DNA of 64,000 nucleotides from Chthoniobacteraceae bacterium (GCA_028293625.1 JAQGOL010000030.1:854566-918565), one strand, 5' to 3'; shown: positions 9,564-19,327, counted from the first letter of the stretch. Notes: a model not told the origin generated them from the sequence alone. Numbers and translations are program-made.

Positions 9564-10202
9564 TTACACAGGCGGGGGCTGATTGCCGGTTAGAATCAGC
9601 CGGATCGCGATCAACATAAAGAAGCTCCCGGCTAGATAGTCCAGTGCACGGATAAACCGCGGACGTGCAAGAATGAAAGGACCAAGCATGGAGCTGAATA
9701 TTCCTACTAAGGAAAAGAGCGCCAATGCCAGCAACGCAAAGCAGCCGCCTAATATCAAAAGCTGACTCCAGAGCTTTCCGAGCTCAGGACGAGTAAACTG
9801 GGATAGAAACGCCAGAAAGAAAGTAATGACCTTCGGATTGAGAACATTCATCACAAAGGCCTGGCGAAAGATCAGCCAACCTCCACTCCCCTGCCCTCCC
9901 GGCTGCACGGATACCAAGCGGTGCGATCCGAACGCTTTGATCCCAAGGTAGAACAGATAAGCCGCGCCGCTAAGTTTAACCATGGTGAAAGCGATCGTGG
10001 AGGCCATCAACAACGCGGACAACCCAACGGCGGCAAGCGAAGTATGCACCGACAACCCGCAGGCGAACCCAAGTGCGGCAATCAACGCGGGCCGGGTGCC
10101 GTGCGCAATTCCTTTGGAAAGAACATAGAGGATATCAGGACCGGGAGAAACAATCACCCCCAGGGACATCAGAACAAAGAGAGGGGGAATAGAAAAGTGC
10201 AT
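9564..10202 (-). CDS. LysE/RhtB-family amino-acid exporter
   Basis: The 212-residue protein has about six membrane segments. The family signature lies near the N-terminus (GVIVSPGPDILYVLSKGIAHG), where SPGPD is the conserved translocator motif, followed by the ALGFACGL helix. LysE/RhtB proteins export amino acids or homoserine-type metabolites by proton antiport. It converges on the RND pump gene, with only 23 bp between the stops. It stands alone, with no LysG-type regulator beside it, so the substrate is unknown. Confidence 0.88.
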   Translation of the reverse strand: MHFSIPPLFVLMSLGVIVSPGPDILYVLSKGIAHGTRPALIAALGFACGLSVHTSLAAVGLSALLMASTIAFTMVKLSGAAYLFYLGIKAFGSHRLVSVQPGGQGSGGWLIFRQAFVMNVLNPKVITFFLAFLSQFTRPELGKLWSQLLILGGCFALLALALFSLVGIFSSMLGPFILARPRFIRALDYLAGSFFMLIAIRLILTGNQPPPV

Positions 10203-10300
10203 TACAAAGCCGGCGCACAGTTATCGGCGGCATCAATATGCCAGTTCCAGGGACACTTCCAACCATCCCGCTGAAAGAGCGCTTATTGAGGCACGATCGA

Positions 10301-10621
10301 CTACTTTCCTTGCTTCCCGCCCAGAAGCAACTGCGCTTCCTTCTGAACCCGGCCCTGGAGTTGTCCGGCGATTGCAGCCAGAAGCCAGGGAAGTTCAATT
10401 TCAATGCGGACATTACGTTCCTCCACATCGACCTGTCCGGAGACCTTTTGCCCGAGGGCGCCGGCATTGAAGTAGAGCCGATCGCCTTCCCAGCGCTCTT
10501 CAAAAGCCAATCCTTTGCCACCGATCTGCTCCTGAATCCGGCCAAAGCCGTCCTGCAAACGTTTACGAGCTTCAATTCGGCCCAGATCATGCGGGATATT
10601 AACAACGAGAGGTTTCGACAT
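10301..10621 (-). CDS. Polyhydroxyalkanoic acid system family protein (PHA_gran_rgn)
   Basis: The 106-residue soluble protein begins with KPLVVNIPHDLGRIEARKRL and continues with a beta-rich body (LYFNAGALGQKVSGQVDVEE, VRIEIELPWLL). This matches the small PHA_gran_rgn family, which is annotated as polyhydroxyalkanoate-granule associated but lacks a firm biochemical role. Length is typical of the family. It ends in GGKQGK. The gene is 98 bp upstream of the exporter gene on the same strand. No phaC or phasin gene is visible nearby, so the PHA link comes from the family name only. Confidence 0.8.
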   Translation of the reverse strand: MSKPLVVNIPHDLGRIEARKRLQDGFGRIQEQIGGKGLAFEERWEGDRLYFNAGALGQKVSGQVDVEERNVRIEIELPWLLAAIAGQLQGRVQKEAQLLLGGKQGK

Positions 10622-10833
10622 TGGAAGGCTCCTGACTAAATGACGGCGCTAAGGATGGATATTATGGCGGATCGGTTTGTGACGAATCGGTTGAGCCCGC
10701 GGCGGGATCTTTTCTCTAATACACCCACAACCGTTGCCGTCTACCGGCAATTTTGCCAGGCGCTCGCGTGACATCGCGGAAATCGCACGCGCCGACGGCT
10801 GAAACGAAATACCAAACTCGCGCCACCTTCTCT

Positions 10834-11484
10834 TTATTCACCGTTGGAGCGGATGAAAATGATGTCATTAAAGCCGCCGGTAAAAATCGGAAAACCGAGG
10901 GCGGGCGGACTCCCTTTCATCAGTTGAACCTCAAGGTCGCGGGAAGCCACCCTCTCCTTTAATGGCATGTTGGTCCTGTTCGGCACTTCACCAGATAAAT
11001 CCGCCGAAGACAATGCAAGTTGCAAGAGATATACGCCGGATGAATTCGAAATCCTCCAGGTTCCGGAAAGATTGTAGTATCCCCGTGAAAATGGGTAAGC
11101 CAATTCATCCAAGCCGTGAACGCAGCATGCTGGGATTTAAGTTCCGCTGAAGTCACCATTTACACTCAATGCAATACGGCCACTCAAGTTCTCGTATCCC
11201 ATCAGGGAAAGCCGCGCCTGAGACAAATCCATATCAATGGAGTAGTTGCCTGTTACCTGATGGATGGCTATCGGCTTTCTTACAAATGGATCACCGAGCA
11301 ATAATAGAGAATAGATAAGGCCGACCACTCCGGCCAGGGCTGCGAAAATCCGGCCGCGGCTTTCCATTTTCTTTTCATGCACGCCCCCAAGGAGGGCAAT
11401 CACGCCGCAGAGCACGATGCCGTAAAAAGAAGGCCGAATAACGCGGCGAACATTTGCCTCGGTGAACCGGCTTCCACTATGCAT
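10834..11484 (-). pseudogene. Interrupted gene for a two-TM membrane protein of unknown family
   Basis: An ATG at 11484 with a GGAAGG Shine-Dalgarno element 7 nt upstream opens a frame with two hydrophobic segments (FYGIVLCGVIALLGG and IFAALAGVVGLIYSLLLLG) and then a beta-rich part (ENLSGRIALSVNGDFSG). It meets TAA at 11137-11139, after 115 residues. The same frame stays open beyond that stop down to 10834 with similar-looking sequence (YYNLSGTWRISNSSG). The alternative frame between about 11155 and 11110 reads plausibly too (AELKSQHAAFTAW). A pair of compensating frameshifts is therefore as likely as a nonsense change. It could also be a genuine short gene followed by an unrelated tail. No family recognised. 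Confidence 0.45.
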
Positions 11485-11666
11485 CCGGATACCTTCCAAG
11501 AAAAAGAAGAGTGCAAACTTACAAACAAAAGGTTTTGTCCATGAAATCCAGGCAGCTCACGGGCACTACACAGTGACAGCTTTTCGGTACTTTACCGGGA
11601 TTTATTCCAGAATCATCCGGGCGCATCGCCGCTTGCGTTGCAGCGGCCATTCCTTACGCTTCCAGC

Positions 11667-12971
11667 ATGCGTCGTTTGGCTCTCCCCCTCCTCCTTTTGT
11701 GGACCTCCATGCCCGGGCTTTTTGCCCAGCTTCCTGCGCAGGAACCGATTCGGCAATGGACTCTTGTTGAAGGAAAAACGTTTCAGGCTGCGATCACGGC
11801 CTTTGATGGCACAACTGCCCAGCTGCGCGGCCCCACAGGGAGCCGCGGCCAGGTGGTGGCAGCAAAGCTCAGCGAAGCGGATCAGCAATACCTGGCGGAC
11901 TGGCTGAAACGGCAGCCCATTAAAGTCGTCATGCCGGACGTGGTGACTGCTGACGCGGCTCAGATCAAGGTTGAGGTCGTCAACGAAGATGCGGCGGCCG
12001 ACAAATACGTCTATCGCACCACGCACTTTGAATTCGAGTCGCAGGGGAAGTTCACCCAGACCTTATTACGCGAGGTAGGACGAAATTTCGAAGCGACCTA
12101 TGAATTGCTCAAGGCGCTGCCATGGAACGTCGGGCCAAAGCCGCCCTCGGGCGAGTATTTCCGGGCTCGCCTGCTCAAGGATCGGGCTTCTTACATGGCG
12201 GCAGGCGGGATGGCAAATAGCGGGGGCGTTTATCGTTCGCGCGAACAGCTCTTTATGGTGCCATTTGAAAGCATCGGCGTGAAGATTGTCGGCAAAAGCT
12301 ATGCGAAGGACGACAATTTCGAAACGCATACGATGGTGCACGAGCTCACGCACCAGATGATGCATTTCTGGCTCGATTACCTCCCCCAATGGGTAGTTGA
12401 AGGAACCGCCGAATATGCGGGCGTTCTTCCGCTGCGCGGCGGCAGTTTCAGGGTCTCCGCCGCCAAGAGCGGCCTTAAGGATTATGCCGAGTATTTAAAA
12501 AAGCGAACCGTCGGAGGTGTGCCCGAGCCATATCCGCTGGAGCAGCTTTTTCCGATCACCAATGAACAATGGGCCGAAGTGCTGGCGCAAGATCCGCGTG
12601 CTTCGCATCGGATGTATTTCACTTCCTATATGCTGGTCTATTATTTCATGCATCTCGACGGCAAGGGTGACGCCCAGCTATTCACACGTTACTTCCGTGA
12701 GGTTGGATCAGTGCGCAAGGAAGTTGAGGATTACGAGAAATTGCTTGCGGTCTTCAAGAAGCTCCCCGGTGTCGTTGTCGATGACGACGGAGGTTTTCAA
12801 TACCCAAGCTCTCTTACTCCGCCCAAGCTTCCCGAAGTTGTCGCCACGCCAGCCGCTCGTGCGGCGTTTCAAAAAAAGACGCTCCAAATCCTGCTTGATG
12901 GCCGCTCTGAGGCCGACCTGATGAAGCAAATCCGATCGGCTTTTAACAAGCTCGGCGTACGAGCCAGGTAA
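11667..12971 (+). CDS. Secreted gluzincin-like zinc metallopeptidase (DUF1570-type)
   Basis: The 434-residue protein has an N-terminal signal peptide (LALPLLLLWTSMPGLFA). About residues 25-80 resemble an SHD1-type SH3-like module (WTLVEGKTFQAAITAFDG). The metallopeptidase part contains HELTH at residues 225-229, where two His residues bind zinc and Glu is the base. It is followed by WVVEGTAEY at about 242-250, whose Glu is the likely third ligand. This layout is frequent in Planctomycetes and Verrucomicrobiota and is usually annotated DUF1570 or hypothetical. The substrate is unknown; a cell-surface or extracellular location is inferred from the signal peptide. It converges on the PfkB kinase gene. 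Confidence 0.8.
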   Translation: MRRLALPLLLLWTSMPGLFAQLPAQEPIRQWTLVEGKTFQAAITAFDGTTAQLRGPTGSRGQVVAAKLSEADQQYLADWLKRQPIKVVMPDVVTADAAQIKVEVVNEDAAADKYVYRTTHFEFESQGKFTQTLLREVGRNFEATYELLKALPWNVGPKPPSGEYFRARLLKDRASYMAAGGMANSGGVYRSREQLFMVPFESIGVKIVGKSYAKDDNFETHTMVHELTHQMMHFWLDYLPQWVVEGTAEYAGVLPLRGGSFRVSAAKSGLKDYAEYLKKRTVGGVPEPYPLEQLFPITNEQWAEVLAQDPRASHRMYFTSYMLVYYFMHLDGKGDAQLFTRYFREVGSVRKEVEDYEKLLAVFKKLPGVVVDDDGGFQYPSSLTPPKLPEVVATPAARAAFQKKTLQILLDGRSEADLMKQIRSAFNKLGVRAR

Positions 12972-13005
12972 AAAACCGAAGCCTGGCTGTTCGCTCGGAT
13001 GAATC

Positions 13006-13944
13006 TTAGTCTTTCCAACCCGCCCCGGGTGAGTGCAACAGAGTCGGCCTCGCTTGAAAGTGAGCACGCAGATGCGGGGGCAAAGGCGGCGTGGCGCCGG
13101 CGCACGAGCAGACATAGGCGGCTACTTCATTGGCTACTCTGCCAAGCTTTTCAATCCTCCATTCAAGAAGCATGCCGACGGTCAGCGCGGCCGTAAACGA
13201 ATCTCCAGCACCCACCGTATCGACGACCCTGGCAGGCAGGCCGGCAAACTCGCCCCATTCTTTGCCATCGTAAATCACGCTTCCCTCCGATCCGCGGGTG
13301 CACGCCAGCAGCCGCAATTCGTAGTGATCAAAAATTGCTGTCATCTGCTCTTTGGGAGATCCGCGAAAACCAAAAAGTGCGCTTACGATCGGCAACTCCG
13401 CATCGTTGAGTTTAATCACATTCGCCAACCCCGCCGACGTATGGAGAAGGTCGCGTGAATAGAAGTGTTGCCGAAGGTTCACGTCAAAAACGCGGAGCGC
13501 GGATGCCGGTGAGTGGGCCACCAGTTGAAGGATCGTGCCGCGCGACGGTTCACAGCGCTGGGCAAGAGAGCCAAAACAAAGCGCATCCGCATCTTTGACA
13601 CTGGCCAAAAGAGCAGGATGGGGCGTCAAATGATCCCATGCGACATCTTCGTGGATAGTGAAGCAAGGCTGGCCATCCGGCGAAACGTCGACACTAACCG
13701 TGCTGGTGGCATGCGCTTGGTCCATGGTGATGCCGTCAATTGGAACATCGAGTTTTTTTAAACGCGCCAGGATCTCATGCCCAGGTTCATCATTTCCAAC
13801 CTGACTGATTACACGCCCGTCTGCACCGAGGGCTCGTGCATGATAGGCGAAGTTCGCCGGAGCGCCTCCCATTTGTCTGCCGCCGGGAAGCAGATCCCAA
13901 AGCACTTCGCCAATTCCAAATAGTTTCATGAACTCGGTCTTCAT
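13006..13944 (-). CDS. PfkB-family sugar kinase (fructokinase-like)
   Basis: The 312-residue protein has the PfkB substrate-lid region (LFGIGEVLWDLLPGGRQMGGAPANFAYHARALGADG, shown here only as a landmark at residues 8-43) and the C-terminal anion-hole/catalytic motif VDTVGAGDSFTAAL, whose Asp is the base. Members phosphorylate sugars, commonly fructose, with ATP in the cytoplasm. The start overlaps the stop of the upstream MFS gene (ATGA at 13941-13944), so the two are translationally coupled. A second ATG at 13929 is an alternative start. With the transporter, GH130 enzyme and glycosyltransferase upstream, it likely commits an imported or released sugar to metabolism. Confidence 0.9.
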   Translation of the reverse strand: MKTEFMKLFGIGEVLWDLLPGGRQMGGAPANFAYHARALGADGRVISQVGNDEPGHEILARLKKLDVPIDGITMDQAHATSTVSVDVSPDGQPCFTIHEDVAWDHLTPHPALLASVKDADALCFGSLAQRCEPSRGTILQLVAHSPASALRVFDVNLRQHFYSRDLLHTSAGLANVIKLNDAELPIVSALFGFRGSPKEQMTAIFDHYELRLLACTRGSEGSVIYDGKEWGEFAGLPARVVDTVGAGDSFTAALTVGMLLEWRIEKLGRVANEVAAYVCSCAGATPPLPPHLRAHFQARPTLLHSPGAGWKD

Positions 13945-15317
13945 GCTTCGATGCCTAGCTTTTGCTGAATCTCCTCCAGCGGCACCCCTTTGGTTTCTAT
14001 CACCATGGTTCTTACCCAGACCAACTGGAGCAGCATCATAAAACAGAAAAACAGGAAGATATAGCCCGGCGCAAAAGCGTTTACCATCGCAGGAAACAAG
14101 GTCGTCAAAAGCGCGGCAAAAACCCAGTGCGTCGTACTGCCAAGAGACTGCCCTGTGGCGCGGTATTTATTAGGAAAAATTTCCGAGATCAACACCCAGA
14201 TCACTGTCCCCTGGCCGATCGCGTGGGCGGCGATGAAAGCGAAAATGCAGGCCGGCACGATCGCGAAGTGATGAGTAAAGAAGGCCCATGCGCAGAGGCC
14301 CAGCGATGCGATGTAGCCAAAGGAACCGATCGTTAATAGTGTCCGCCTCCCAAGCCGGTCAATCAGTCCGAGTCCGACAAAGGTAAAGACAAGGTTTGTT
14401 ATCCCGATACCCACAGATTGAAGGAGGGCGGCCTTGGTTCCAAGTCCAGTCAACTCGAAGATGCGCGGTGCAAAGTAGAGGATGGCGTTGATGCCGGAGA
14501 GCTGATTGAAAAACGCGACTAGAAACGCGAGCAGGATTGGCACACGCAGGCGTGCCGACCAGAAACCCGCCGTGTGAGTCTGCTCTGAAGCCGAAGCGAG
14601 TATTTCGTCGGCATGCTCGCGAAGCTCTTCGGAAGTAGCTGTGGGCTCAATCAGCTCAAGTACTTTGAGTCCGTGCTCACGATCACCTTTGCGGGTTAGC
14701 AGCCAGCGCGGACTTTCCGGCAATCCCAGGCACATCAGAGTATACGCAATCGACGGAAATGCCGCGATACCGAGCATCCAGCGCCACGCATTTTCACCGG
14801 TGCCGCTTAGCAACGCATTGGAAGCAAACGCCACGACAATTCCGAACACGATATTGAACTGAAACATTCCCGCAAGCCTTCCCCGATGTGCGGCCGGCGC
14901 GATTTCCGAGATGTAAAGCGGCGCAACCACCGTGGAGATTCCGATGCCGATTCCGCCAATAAACCGGGCGGCAATGAAAGAGTAGACATCCCAGGCAAAA
15001 CCGCAGCCGACCGCTGACAACAGATAAAGCACGCCGATGCAGATCAGAGTCGCCTTGCGCCCCCAGCGGTCCGATGGCCAGCCGCCGATGAGCGAACCGA
15101 GCACGGTGCCATAAAGCGCCACACCCATGGCCACTCCATGCATTCCCGGGCTCAGACTCCAAAGCTTTTGGATCGTCTGTTCGGCACCGGAAATCACCAC
15201 GGTATCGAATCCAAATAAAAAACCGGCGAGCGCCGACGTGATCGCCCAGTAGAAGATGCGCGGGTTCATCGGTTGAACCGTGGCAGACCGGGAGTGGGGA
15301 GGAGGGCTTTGCATCAT
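13941..15317 (-). CDS. Sugar-porter MFS transporter
   Basis: Twelve hydrophobic segments and sugar-porter signatures are visible: GFLFGFDTVVISGA in TM1, DRWGRKATL after TM2, the PESPRWLL motif at the end of the first half, and LIDRLGRRTLL in the second half. This is the XylE/GalP-like family of proton-coupled sugar importers. The start is uncertain: ATG at 15317 or 15314 gives about 458 residues, while ATG at 15269 (MNPRIFYWAIT) gives 442 and sits closer to TM1 as in most family members. The gene is coupled to the kinase gene and lies 110 bp downstream of the GH130 gene. The exact sugar is not predictable. Confidence 0.92.
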   Translation of the reverse strand: MMQSPPPHSRSATVQPMNPRIFYWAITSALAGFLFGFDTVVISGAEQTIQKLWSLSPGMHGVAMGVALYGTVLGSLIGGWPSDRWGRKATLICIGVLYLLSAVGCGFAWDVYSFIAARFIGGIGIGISTVVAPLYISEIAPAAHRGRLAGMFQFNIVFGIVVAFASNALLSGTGENAWRWMLGIAAFPSIAYTLMCLGLPESPRWLLTRKGDREHGLKVLELIEPTATSEELREHADEILASASEQTHTAGFWSARLRVPILLAFLVAFFNQLSGINAILYFAPRIFELTGLGTKAALLQSVGIGITNLVFTFVGLGLIDRLGRRTLLTIGSFGYIASLGLCAWAFFTHHFAIVPACIFAFIAAHAIGQGTVIWVLISEIFPNKYRATGQSLGSTTHWVFAALLTTLFPAMVNAFAPGYIFLFFCFMMLLQLVWVRTMVIETKGVPLEEIQQKLGIEA

Positions 15318-15427
15318 TGTTAAGGGGGAGACCGAGGCTAATGAGAGCGCGTGGCTTACACCAGGGCATCCGCGAAAGCGATGCAATCTAATTTGCAGCG
15401 CGCATAGCTTGCGCCACCGTAAAGCCC

Positions 15428-16891
15428 TTACTCGCGGTATTCCAAAAGCCGGGCCAGCAACTCGTCAATATCCACAGTCACGATCTTGATAGCGGTATCG
15501 TTTAATCCATACGGTAGAATAAGCCGGCCGCGATGAAGCAATGCGCCGCAGGTATAAACCACATTCGGAACATAACCTTCACGTTCACTCGCTTCGGCGG
15601 CCAGGAGCGGCTTTTCGAGTGCTCCGATTACTTTGGAAGGATCGTTGAGATCAAGGAGGATCGCCCCGATGCAATACTTGCGCATTGGTCCCACTCCATG
15701 CGTTATCACAAGCCAGCCGGCTTCGGTTTCAATCGGCGAGCCGCAGTTTCCAATCTTCACGTTTTCCCATGGCTGCGCTGGCCGGCGCAGCAACTGCGGA
15801 TCGCTCCAGAAATGCGGGTTATCGGAAAACATCAGGTAAAGATTTTCATCATCCTGACGCGAAATCATGGCGTAACGCCCGGCAATGCGCCGTGGGAAGA
15901 AGGCCATGCCTTTATTCTGCACCGCGCGACCATTGAGGGTAATTGCGCGAAACCGTAGGAAGTCGGTGGTTTCAAGAAGCTGAGGCAGGATCGCGCGGCC
16001 GTTGTAGGCGGTATAGGTGCCGTAGTAGGTAACGCTCCCATCGTCGTCGACAAAGCGGACAAACCGGGCATCCTCCATTCCATTGCTCTCATTTGGTGAG
16101 ACTGGAAAAATAATCCGCTCCGAGAGAGCCATAGACTCGTCAAAGGCGACCTCATAATTTGAGTCCGCCAGCCAGCGCATACATTCCATCGTCCGCTGCA
16201 CATCACGAGACAGGGGCATTTCCGGGACCGCATCACGCATCACTTTTTCCAACTCGCTGTGAGTAAAGGAATCGCCCAGGGAATCCATTACCGCATTCGA
16301 CCATTCGTTCTCAGAGCCTATCTCCGAGATCTTGTGGAGAAAGATCGATTTCAGAAATGTCGGGTTCGGATTGACCTCGGGCGCGTTGACAAACCGCGTC
16401 GGGCCTTCCAGGTCAATTGCGTAATCGGCGCCGATCGTGCCGGAACGAAATTCAATGGAAGAAATGTGGCCTTCGCCAGTCGCACGCAGGCTGAGAATGA
16501 AGCGCAATTCTCCTTCCGCCACGCCGCCCTGGTCCGGATGCGCCACAATGGACGGGTTAAATAGCGCCGCCGATTCAAGCGCGTATTCCCCGGAGAAAAG
16601 CGCGCCGATATAAAGCTGCCGCGCCACCGACAGCGGTTTGCTGCTAAACAGATGCGGTTGCACACGTTGAAAGTGACGCTGCCAGAGGCTTCGGATGTCT
16701 GTATGCCGGCCTTCAAAGTCGGCCAGCACAGAAGCGAGCTCGTCTTCAGTCTCGCTTTCGCCAAGCGCAAGCGCGCGTCCGATGATATTTATCACACACG
16801 CCACTTCGCCTGGGATAAACGGGCGCATTAAAACACGCGAGCTATCCGGCCGAAGCGTGATGTTAGTTGGATGAATTGTCAGGATGCTCAT
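15428..16891 (-). CDS. Glycoside hydrolase family 130 protein (beta-mannoside phosphorylase/hydrolase-like)
   Basis: The 487-residue protein resembles GH130 enzymes. It has a five-bladed propeller-type pattern with FNPSIVAHPDQ, LRFILSLRATGEGHISSIEFR, EDARFVRFVDDDGSVTYYGT and NCGSPIETEAGWLVITHGVG. GH130 members act on beta-linked mannosides by phosphorolysis or hydrolysis. This one has the long N-terminal helical extension (about 120 residues) of the larger members. The start is 5 nt after the stop of the GT4 gene upstream, a tight operon. The pairing suggests it trims or recycles a mannose-containing oligosaccharide made by that enzyme. The exact linkage is unknown. Confidence 0.85.
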   Translation of the reverse strand: MSILTIHPTNITLRPDSSRVLMRPFIPGEVACVINIIGRALALGESETEDELASVLADFEGRHTDIRSLWQRHFQRVQPHLFSSKPLSVARQLYIGALFSGEYALESAALFNPSIVAHPDQGGVAEGELRFILSLRATGEGHISSIEFRSGTIGADYAIDLEGPTRFVNAPEVNPNPTFLKSIFLHKISEIGSENEWSNAVMDSLGDSFTHSELEKVMRDAVPEMPLSRDVQRTMECMRWLADSNYEVAFDESMALSERIIFPVSPNESNGMEDARFVRFVDDDGSVTYYGTYTAYNGRAILPQLLETTDFLRFRAITLNGRAVQNKGMAFFPRRIAGRYAMISRQDDENLYLMFSDNPHFWSDPQLLRRPAQPWENVKIGNCGSPIETEAGWLVITHGVGPMRKYCIGAILLDLNDPSKVIGALEKPLLAAEASEREGYVPNVVYTCGALLHRGRLILPYGLNDTAIKIVTVDIDELLARLLEYRE

Positions 16892-16896
16892 AATTA

Positions 16897-19161
16897 CTAT
16901 ATGCCGATCTGCGTCCCCTCTGCCCGGGCCAGCTCCGCGAGCGACAGATAGAAGGCGAGGCTCGATTCCGCGCCTTGGTTTTGATTAAGATGATCCCGCA
17001 ACAACGCATCGCGGCAGCCACCGGTTGTGGCATCATAAAGTGACTGGCCAAGATCGTTCCTTCCAAGGAACCACTCAAAACAACGACGCGCCGCATTGCG
17101 CCAGAACTCATCTCGAGTCACTGCGAATGCTTCCAGGCACGCGGAAACCATCGAGTGCGCTTCCAATGGCTGCTGGTCAAAGCGCGCCCGTTCTCCGCCG
17201 CGCGGCCAGAAGCCGTTGCACCCAATCGGCGCGAAGTGCCCGCCCTCCGCGGTTTGAGCTTCGAGAAGCCAACGCAACGATTCCAGCCCGATTTCAAGGA
17301 TCTCGCCTTGGGAAGTCCAGTAGCCGCTCAGGATCATTGCATGGGAGAGTTTCGCGTTGTCGTAGGTAACAATGCGTTCAAACCATTTCCAATCCGGCGC
17401 CGAATTCGCGCGGAACAAATCGGCGAGCATGATTGTGAGCATGTCGCGCATTTGGCTAACGACGCGGTCGCCCGAAAAGGCGCGGAGATACTCATGGATG
17501 GCGATGATTGAAAAAGCCCATGCACGGGGAGAACTAAAACGAGCCACCGGTCCGAGGCCGCGCTGGAATAAAAGCCCGCAGAGGTTGCGATGACCTTCAT
17601 TACGTGACCTGCCCAGCGCGGTGCCGACGGCCCACAATGCCCGCGCATGACTATCCTCGGAGCCGTGCAGTTCAAGCCATTTGCGCTCGTGGCTCATGAA
17701 GTTGCGGAAGCGGCAGGTATTCGCGTCAAACGCATACCAGAGGAATGCGAGATAGGTGCTGGCGAGGCGATCGATCTCCTGCTGCGGCCCATTCATCTCC
17801 TCCAAAAGCACCGTGAAAATAAAGGCGCGGGCGTTATCGTCCGTGCAATAAGCCTCGTGGTAATTAGGCACGTTATAGATGGCATGCTGGAAGATGCCTG
17901 TGTGATCACTCATCTTAAATAAATGATCGAGTTTCAAAACCGGCATCGGATAGTCGAGATGCTGGAGCGATTGCGCGGCGACCATCGCAATGGTGGGCAC
18001 GCTCAGGCTCGCGCGTGCCCGCTCAAAACTCTCCATGTAACGCCTGGCTATCACCGGCCAAATCATCTCCCGGCCACATTTCCATGCCCGCTTACGCATC
18101 GCTGTCATCTGCGTCGGATTGGAAAGAAAGTGATTTACTCCATCCGCGATTGCCTGCGCATTGGCGAATGGAACAAGTATGCCGCGTTCTTCGGCGAGCA
18201 GTTCCTGCGCATGCCAGTAAGGGGTCGAAATGATCGCTTTTCCGGCGCCAAAAGTATAAGCGAGTGTTCCAGAAGTGATCTGTGCTTCATTGAGGTAAGG
18301 CGTAATGTAAATATCCGCCGCGCCGATAAATTCCTTCAACTCGTCGATCGTCACAAACCGATCGTCGAAAATAACGCTCCCGGCGACGCCGCGCTCTTTG
18401 GCCAGCTGCTCGAGTTTGCGCCGATAGGCTTCACCCTCAGCGGCGAGAAGATTGGGATGGGTCGCGCCGAGTACGATATAAACAACGTTCGGATGCTGCC
18501 CAAGGATCGCCGGCATTGCTTCAATTACATGCTCAATGCCTTTGTTGGGCGAAAGGAGTCCAAATGTCAGCAACACCGTCTTTCCCTCCACGTTAAAGAG
18601 GTCTTTGTAGAAATTGGAATCGATAAACGGCATGTCGATTACCCCATGCGGAATCAGATCAATCTTCTCCGGCGCCACCCCGTAAACGGTCTCAAGAAAA
18701 ACGCGACCGCGTTCCGCCATGACGATGAACCGGCTTGAGAGTGCATCAAGCTGCTTCATGACTTCACGCTGCTCGTCGTTTGGATCGCGCAACACCGTGT
18801 GCAGCGTCGTCACGACCGGCATCCGGACTTCCCGCAAAAATGTCAACAGATGACTTCCCGCCGGCCCGCCATAAATGCCAAACTCGTGCTGAACGGAAAC
18901 AACCTCCACATTGTTGATATTCAGGAATTCAGCAGCCCGCCGGTAGGAATCGAGTTCTTCCTCGGCGATTTCAAACCGGACCCGCGCCGGATAATCATAT
19001 CCCTCGGGCCGATCGTTCACGGAGCCAACAATGCACTGCGCTTGAGGAAACTCCGTCGCGATCGCTTCGCAAATGTCTGCGGTGAAGGTCGCAATCCCGC
19101 AACGCCGGGGGATGTAATCGCCTAGAAATGCAATATGCCTGGTATGAAATGTGTTGCCCAT
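16897..19161 (-). CDS. GT4-family glycosyltransferase with C-terminal helical (alpha/alpha-toroid-like) domain
   Basis: The 754-residue protein has a GT-B glycosyltransferase in residues 1-400. RRCGIATFTADICEA is near the N-terminus, VVSVQHEFGIYGGPAGSHLL follows, and the C-terminal Rossmann half includes LTFGLLSPNKGIEHVIEA and TPYLNEAQITSGTLAYTFGAGKAIIS. In that last segment the Glu is the donor-nucleotide contact typical of GT4. Residues 420-754 form an all-helical region with WYAFDANTCRFRNFMS and LGRNDLGQSLYDATTGGCRD, resembling glycosidase-like alpha/alpha toroids. It is probably a bifunctional enzyme, or one in which the toroid binds the glycan. It leads the operon with GH130, MFS and PfkB genes. 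Donor and acceptor are unknown. Confidence 0.85.
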   Translation of the reverse strand: MGNTFHTRHIAFLGDYIPRRCGIATFTADICEAIATEFPQAQCIVGSVNDRPEGYDYPARVRFEIAEEELDSYRRAAEFLNINNVEVVSVQHEFGIYGGPAGSHLLTFLREVRMPVVTTLHTVLRDPNDEQREVMKQLDALSSRFIVMAERGRVFLETVYGVAPEKIDLIPHGVIDMPFIDSNFYKDLFNVEGKTVLLTFGLLSPNKGIEHVIEAMPAILGQHPNVVYIVLGATHPNLLAAEGEAYRRKLEQLAKERGVAGSVIFDDRFVTIDELKEFIGAADIYITPYLNEAQITSGTLAYTFGAGKAIISTPYWHAQELLAEERGILVPFANAQAIADGVNHFLSNPTQMTAMRKRAWKCGREMIWPVIARRYMESFERARASLSVPTIAMVAAQSLQHLDYPMPVLKLDHLFKMSDHTGIFQHAIYNVPNYHEAYCTDDNARAFIFTVLLEEMNGPQQEIDRLASTYLAFLWYAFDANTCRFRNFMSHERKWLELHGSEDSHARALWAVGTALGRSRNEGHRNLCGLLFQRGLGPVARFSSPRAWAFSIIAIHEYLRAFSGDRVVSQMRDMLTIMLADLFRANSAPDWKWFERIVTYDNAKLSHAMILSGYWTSQGEILEIGLESLRWLLEAQTAEGGHFAPIGCNGFWPRGGERARFDQQPLEAHSMVSACLEAFAVTRDEFWRNAARRCFEWFLGRNDLGQSLYDATTGGCRDALLRDHLNQNQGAESSLAFYLSLAELARAEGTQIGI

Positions 19162-19327
19162 TGGGGTTCGAGATCGAGTATTTCGAGCACCTCACAATGG
19201 CAGCGACCGGTGACTCGCCGACATATGGCGAGGAGTCCTGAGCGAAACAACGCAACGTGCGCACGGAATGCCTTTCCGTCAACGCACATCCCCCGCAGCG
19301 AATCCGCGCGCATGCGTGAACAGAAGC

